From positions 62,001 through 126,000 of the forward strand of contig JABHQR010000011.1 of assembly GCA_018696395.1 (NCBI GenBank): DNA of 64,000 bases, read 5' to 3'. The notes beneath the pieces are model-generated. The model was not told the origin of the DNA. It saw nothing but the letters and a program-made list of their open reading frames with translations, and did not search any database. Below are positions 59,690 through 64,000 of the stretch, one piece after another; the stretch's first letter is position 1, and each line of letters starts with the position of its first letter. The stretch is from an archaeon. GTDB lineage: Archaea; Nanobdellota; Nanobdellia; Woesearchaeales; GW2011-AR9. The translations under genes and the position numbers were made by a program.

Positions 59690-61237
59690 ATGAAACTCAA
59701 AAATGGAACTAAATTTAAGTTAAATGTTGAACTGTCTAAATTAAAAGAGATAGAAAAAGAAATTAGCATGTTGAAAAGTGCTAGTGCGTTACTCTATTGG
59801 GATCGAGCAACGATTTTACCAGCTAAAGCTGTGCCTGAAAGGTCTGAACAAGCAGCTTATCTATCTAAGTTAATTCATGAAAAATTAATTTCTAAAGAAT
59901 TGAAAAGGATTATTAATATTTTGTCTGAACCAAATAATATTAAGAAATTAGATAAAATCTCTCAGTTAATAGTAAAAAAATATCAAAAAGATTTGAAGAA
60001 ATTAACTAAAATTCCAACGTCTCATGTAGAAGAATTTTCTAGGTTATGTATTAAATCATTAGAATCATGGGAAAAAGCTAGGAATAAAAATGATTTTAAA
60101 ATATTTCAACCATATTTACAAAAAGTTCTTGAAATGAAATTGCAAGAAGTAAGTTATATTGATTCTAAATCTCATCCTTACAATGTTTTGTTAGATGACT
60201 ATGAAGAAGGAATGACTGTTGAAAGTGTTAAGAAAGTTTTTGAAAAATTAAAGTATGGATTATTAGAAATCATTTCTAAAGTTAAAACTACAGATAAATA
60301 TCTGAAGTCTAAACGACAAATTAACAAATTATCCCAACTTGATTTCCCATTAGAACAACAAAGAGAAATCATTGAAGAAATTAGGAAAATGATACTTGTA
60401 GATATGGATAGAACAATTATTGCTGAATCAGTGCATCCATTCACTAATACCATCTCTTCTGATGATGTTAGGATTACTACTGCTTATCGTAAAGGGCAGC
60501 CTTTGTTTGCATTTACTTCTACTGCACATGAATGTGGGCATGCATTATATGAACTTGATTTTGATCCTAAGGTTAGGGATACAATCTTATTCAATGCACC
60601 ATCGTATGGTTTACATGAATCTCAGTCTAGAATTTGGGAAAATCAAATAATGAGAAGTGAAGATTTTTGGAAATATTATTTTCCAAGATTTAAGAAAAAG
60701 TTTCCTTCACTCAAAAATATAAAACGAGAAGAGTTTTATGAACTAATGAACCAAGTGAAAGAGTCGTTAGTTCGGATTGAATGCGATGAAGTAACTTATT
60801 GTTTGCATATCATTATTCGTTTTGAAATTGAAGTTGCATTGTTAGAAGGAAAAATTAAAGTTAAAGATTTACCTCAAGAATGGAATAAAAAGTATCAAGA
60901 ATATTTACACATTAAACCTAGGAATGATAAAGTAGGCGTGTTACAAGATATGCACTGGTCAGAAGGATTGTTTGGTTATTTTCCAACTTATGCTATAGGG
61001 ACAATGTATTCTGCAATGTTGTTTAAACAGATGTGTAAAGATAATCCTAAATTGATGCAAGAAATAAAAAAGGGTAAAGTTGATTTTGTTAGAAGTTGGT
61101 TAAAAGAACATGTCCATAAACATGCTGGCAAATATTTAGCTAAAGATGTTGTTAAGAAAGCTACAGGGAAATATCTCTCACCAGACGATTTCTTAGAATA
61201 CCTAAATGAGAAGTATGGTAAAATCTATGGTTTTTGA
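59690..61237 (+). CDS. Carboxypeptidase Taq-like metallopeptidase (M32)
   Basis: LYWDRATILP, HPFTN, RITTAY, HECGHALYE, HESQSRIWENQ, GYFPTYAIGTMYSA. Confidence 0.95.
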   Translation: MKLKNGTKFKLNVELSKLKEIEKEISMLKSASALLYWDRATILPAKAVPERSEQAAYLSKLIHEKLISKELKRIINILSEPNNIKKLDKISQLIVKKYQKDLKKLTKIPTSHVEEFSRLCIKSLESWEKARNKNDFKIFQPYLQKVLEMKLQEVSYIDSKSHPYNVLLDDYEEGMTVESVKKVFEKLKYGLLEIISKVKTTDKYLKSKRQINKLSQLDFPLEQQREIIEEIRKMILVDMDRTIIAESVHPFTNTISSDDVRITTAYRKGQPLFAFTSTAHECGHALYELDFDPKVRDTILFNAPSYGLHESQSRIWENQIMRSEDFWKYYFPRFKKKFPSLKNIKREEFYELMNQVKESLVRIECDEVTYCLHIIIRFEIEVALLEGKIKVKDLPQEWNKKYQEYLHIKPRNDKVGVLQDMHWSEGLFGYFPTYAIGTMYSAMLFKQMCKDNPKLMQEIKKGKVDFVRSWLKEHVHKHAGKYLAKDVVKKATGKYLSPDDFLEYLNEKYGKIYGF

Positions 61238-61277
61238 TCCAGAAAATTATATATAGTTCTATTTTTCTTTTTTAATT

Positions 61278-62057
61278 ATGTTACCAATTAAAAGAATAGA
61301 AATTACTAATCGAAACGGTCAAAAAATAATTGTAGTTCTAAGCAAGAAAGAAAATTAAAAAGGGTTAGCTTTTGTTATGCATGGTTTAGGTGGTTTTAAA
61401 GAACAACCACATATAGAAACATTTGCAGAATCTTTCTTTGAATTGGATTATACAGTAATTAGATTTGATACAACAAACACATTTGGTGAAAGTGAAGGTA
61501 ATTATGAAAATGCAACAGTCACTAATTATCTTGAAGATTTGGAAGATGTAATTGAATGGGCAAAATCTCAACCATTTTATCAAGAACCTTTCTGTTTATG
61601 TGGGCATAGTTTAGGTGGTATCTCAACAACATTATATTCTGAAAAACATCCTGAACAAGTAAAAGCATTAGCTCCAATTTCAACAGTTGTTTCAGGAAAA
61701 TTACATCATGAAGAAATTCCACCAAATAAATTAGATAAATATGAAGAAACAGGTTGGAAAATTGCTGAAAGTAAGTCTAAACCAGGAGTAATTAAAAAAC
61801 TTAACTGGCATAATTTTAGTCCTGATTTACAAAAATATGATATTTTAACTGAAGCACATAAATTAACAATGCCAGTTTTATTAATTGTGGGAAACTTAGA
61901 TATTGGAACTCCATTTAAACATCAAGAAATCCTTTATAATCATTTATCTGGTCTAAAAGAAATACATGTTATTCAAGGAGCAGCTCATACTTTTCGTGAA
62001 AATGAACATTTGAAAGAGATTAAAGTAATCATGTTGAAGTGGATTAGTTCATTTTAA
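61278..62057 (+). CDS. Alpha/beta hydrolase; in-frame TAA at 61356-61358 after the natural N-terminal strand, or start at 61377
   Basis: MLPIKRIEITNRNGQKIIVVLSKKEN*KGLAFVMHGLGGFKEQ in one frame; GHSLGG nucleophile elbow. Confidence 0.75.
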
Positions 62058-62140
62058 TTTATCATAATTCTTTCTTTATATTTTATTTTCATTAATTTTC
62101 AATCCAAAACATTTTTATATTCTGAAAATTATGAAATTAT

Positions 62141-62665
62141 ATGCAAGAGGTAGAAGTTAAAATACTTGAAATTGATCCTAAAAAAGTTCAAGATAAACTG
62201 TATGCTTTAGGTGCAGAAAAAATATTTGATGGTGAAGTTTCTGGTTTTATTTATGACTTTCCGGATGGCAAACTCAATAAGAAAAAACAAGTTTTAAGGT
62301 TAAGGAAAGAAGGTGATCGAGCAATGCTAGCTTTTAAACATAAATTAAGTGTTGAAAATGTTAAAGTTAGTGATGAGTTTGAAGTGGAAGTTGATAATTT
62401 TGAAATTACTCAAAAAATAATTGATTCTTTAGGTTTAATAGAAAGAAAAAAAATAAGTAAACATCGAGTTTCATTTTTATTAAATAATGTTAGGTTTGAA
62501 ATTGATAAGTTCTTAGGTGAATTGGAATATGTCCCTGCTTTTTTAGAAATTGAAGCTGAAGATGCTGAAATTATTTACCAGTATGCTGAGATGTTAGGTT
62601 TCAGTAGGGCTGATTGTAAACCTTGGTCCGGATTTGACATGATGAAATGTTATGGGACTGAATAA
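62141..62665 (+). CDS. CYTH domain protein (class IV adenylate cyclase/thiamine triphosphatase superfamily)
   Basis: EVEVKI (ExExK), VLRLRKEGDRAMLAFKHK, FEVEVDN, EIDKFLGELEYVPAFLEIE. Confidence 0.9.
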   Translation: MQEVEVKILEIDPKKVQDKLYALGAEKIFDGEVSGFIYDFPDGKLNKKKQVLRLRKEGDRAMLAFKHKLSVENVKVSDEFEVEVDNFEITQKIIDSLGLIERKKISKHRVSFLLNNVRFEIDKFLGELEYVPAFLEIEAEDAEIIYQYAEMLGFSRADCKPWSGFDMMKCYGTE

Positions 62666-62683
62666 GAACAAAATAATAATAAA

Positions 62684-63268
62684 TTATTTATATCCACCAT
62701 TATTAACTCTTGCAGAAGTTCTGTTAGGATAAGGATTTCTTCTAATTGCAATCACTTTTGGGGTTGTTGAAAATAAATATTGTCTTTTAAATTCTTGGAG
62801 TTCTTCAATTCTTGTTGCTACTGTTTCAGGTTCTAAATTTTTACTTAAAATGTCTCTTAAATTTTCAATTCCTTCTCTTTGAATTGCTAATCTTGCTTTT
62901 TCTGGAACCTCCTCTTGAAAAGTTTTAGTTCTCATTAATTCATGTGCGTAGGTTATAGCTAAATCTCTATAACTTTGGTTGCCGGAAAGATTAGTTTCTA
63001 TTTTTATCATTGTTTGATATTCATCATAATTATCCATCATTTTATCTTCTAAGATTTTAATTGCATCAATTAATTCATTTGATCCATTTTCAATCATTAT
63101 ATATAATTGACTTACATGATCTCTTAATCTTATGTGTTCATCTATTTCAGTTCCAAATACTCTTTTTCTTCTGACAGTTGAAGATTGTCTTCCTTCAAAT
63201 ATATTTTCAACTTCAGATATAACTTGAGTTTGATATTCATCAATTCTTTCATGTATGTTTGGTATCAT
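62684..63268 (-). CDS. Uncharacterised protein
   Basis: Intact ORF. Confidence 0.5.
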   Translation of the reverse strand: MIPNIHERIDEYQTQVISEVENIFEGRQSSTVRRKRVFGTEIDEHIRLRDHVSQLYIMIENGSNELIDAIKILEDKMMDNYDEYQTMIKIETNLSGNQSYRDLAITYAHELMRTKTFQEEVPEKARLAIQREGIENLRDILSKNLEPETVATRIEELQEFKRQYLFSTTPKVIAIRRNPYPNRTSARVNNGGYK

Positions 63269-63408
63269 TTTTCTTCTCCATTAATTTTTTTACTACTTTT
63301 TGTTGTTTATCTTGTAACTACTTATACTGTTCAACATATATTAATCTTTTAATCTAATTTTGCTTTAAATACGGAAGTTTTAAATATAATCTTCTTATTT
63401 TAAGGGTT

Positions 63409-63900
63409 ATGGGTTCAGAAAATAAAATAAAATTAGATCAAAAGGATAAACAAATTTTAGAATTTATATCTCAAAAAGCAAGGAAATCAGTCGCTGAAAT
63501 TAGTCGTAAAACGGGGATACAAAGAGATAGTGTAATTTATCGAATTAAAAGGATGGAAAGTTCAGGTGTGATCAGATTTTTTCATACAGTTATTGATCCA
63601 GTGGTGTTAGGTTATCCAGTTTACACATTTGTTAATATCACTTTACACAATTTTAATAATCAGGATGAGAAATCATTTAGGGGTTATTTGAAAGAACATT
63701 CTAATGTGGTATATGTTGCAAAAACAACTGGAAAATGGGATTATACAATTGCTATTGCTGCTAGGGATTTAGCTGATTTTGATGAAGTAATGTGGAACAT
63801 AAGAAAAAAATATTCAAAAATAATTAAAGAGTATGATTCTGCTTCAATAATTAAAGAACATAAGTATGATTATATGGTTGATTTGGTTTGTAAGAAATAA
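63409..63900 (+). CDS. Lrp/AsnC family transcriptional regulator
   Basis: LDQKDKQILEFISQKARKSVAEISRKTGIQRDSVIYRIKRMESSGVI plus RAM-like domain. Confidence 0.92.
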   Translation: MGSENKIKLDQKDKQILEFISQKARKSVAEISRKTGIQRDSVIYRIKRMESSGVIRFFHTVIDPVVLGYPVYTFVNITLHNFNNQDEKSFRGYLKEHSNVVYVAKTTGKWDYTIAIAARDLADFDEVMWNIRKKYSKIIKEYDSASIIKEHKYDYMVDLVCKK

Positions 63901-63930
63901 TAAATAAAAAAAATAAAATAATGATTTTAT

Positions 63931-64000
63931 TTACAATCTCTTTCTTTTTAACAACAGAGAGTTACTGATTACACTTACTGAACTTAATGCCATCGCACCA
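63931..64000 (-). CDS. C-terminal end of heavy-metal (Cu-type) P-type ATPase, truncated by window edge
   Basis: Minus-strand reading GAMALSSVSVISNSLLLKRKRL* matches the conserved MALSSVSV(V/I)xNSLRL terminus. Confidence 0.8.
   Translation of the reverse strand, partial: GAMALSSVSVISNSLLLKRKRL

Overview
AT-rich, densely coded archaeal segment, most likely from a DPANN-type archaeon (Woesearchaeota/Pacearchaeota-like; lineage is inference). Housekeeping genes recognisable from motifs: DEAD-box helicase, class 2 PyrD, endonuclease III, K+-independent-type membrane pyrophosphatase, class I LysRS-like synthetase, MutS, site-2 protease, MetRS, M32 carboxypeptidase, CYTH protein, Lrp/AsnC regulator, the 3' end of a P-type ATPase, and an intron-containing tRNA-Leu(UAG). 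Accessory content stands out: (i) an abutting DprA-like + HAD-phosphoribosyltransferase fusion pair resembling ShosTA/ComF-DprA modules; (ii) a five-gene operon (11.2-17.9 kb) of uncharacterised, internally paralogous proteins; (iii) a HEPN-MNT toxin-antitoxin-like pair embedded by overlapping reading frames in an operon of giant secreted proteins (39-53 kb); (iv) a metallopeptidase-like/VWA protein with a GQ-rich linker; (v) a radical SAM gene with an expanded Cys motif and two unknown partners. Reading the gaps also showed genes absent from the ORF track: a doubly frameshifted T4 endonuclease V-like gene, an in-frame stop at the start of an alpha/beta hydrolase, and a small TTG-start ORF beside a frameshifted relative. 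All calls are by eye; no searches were run.
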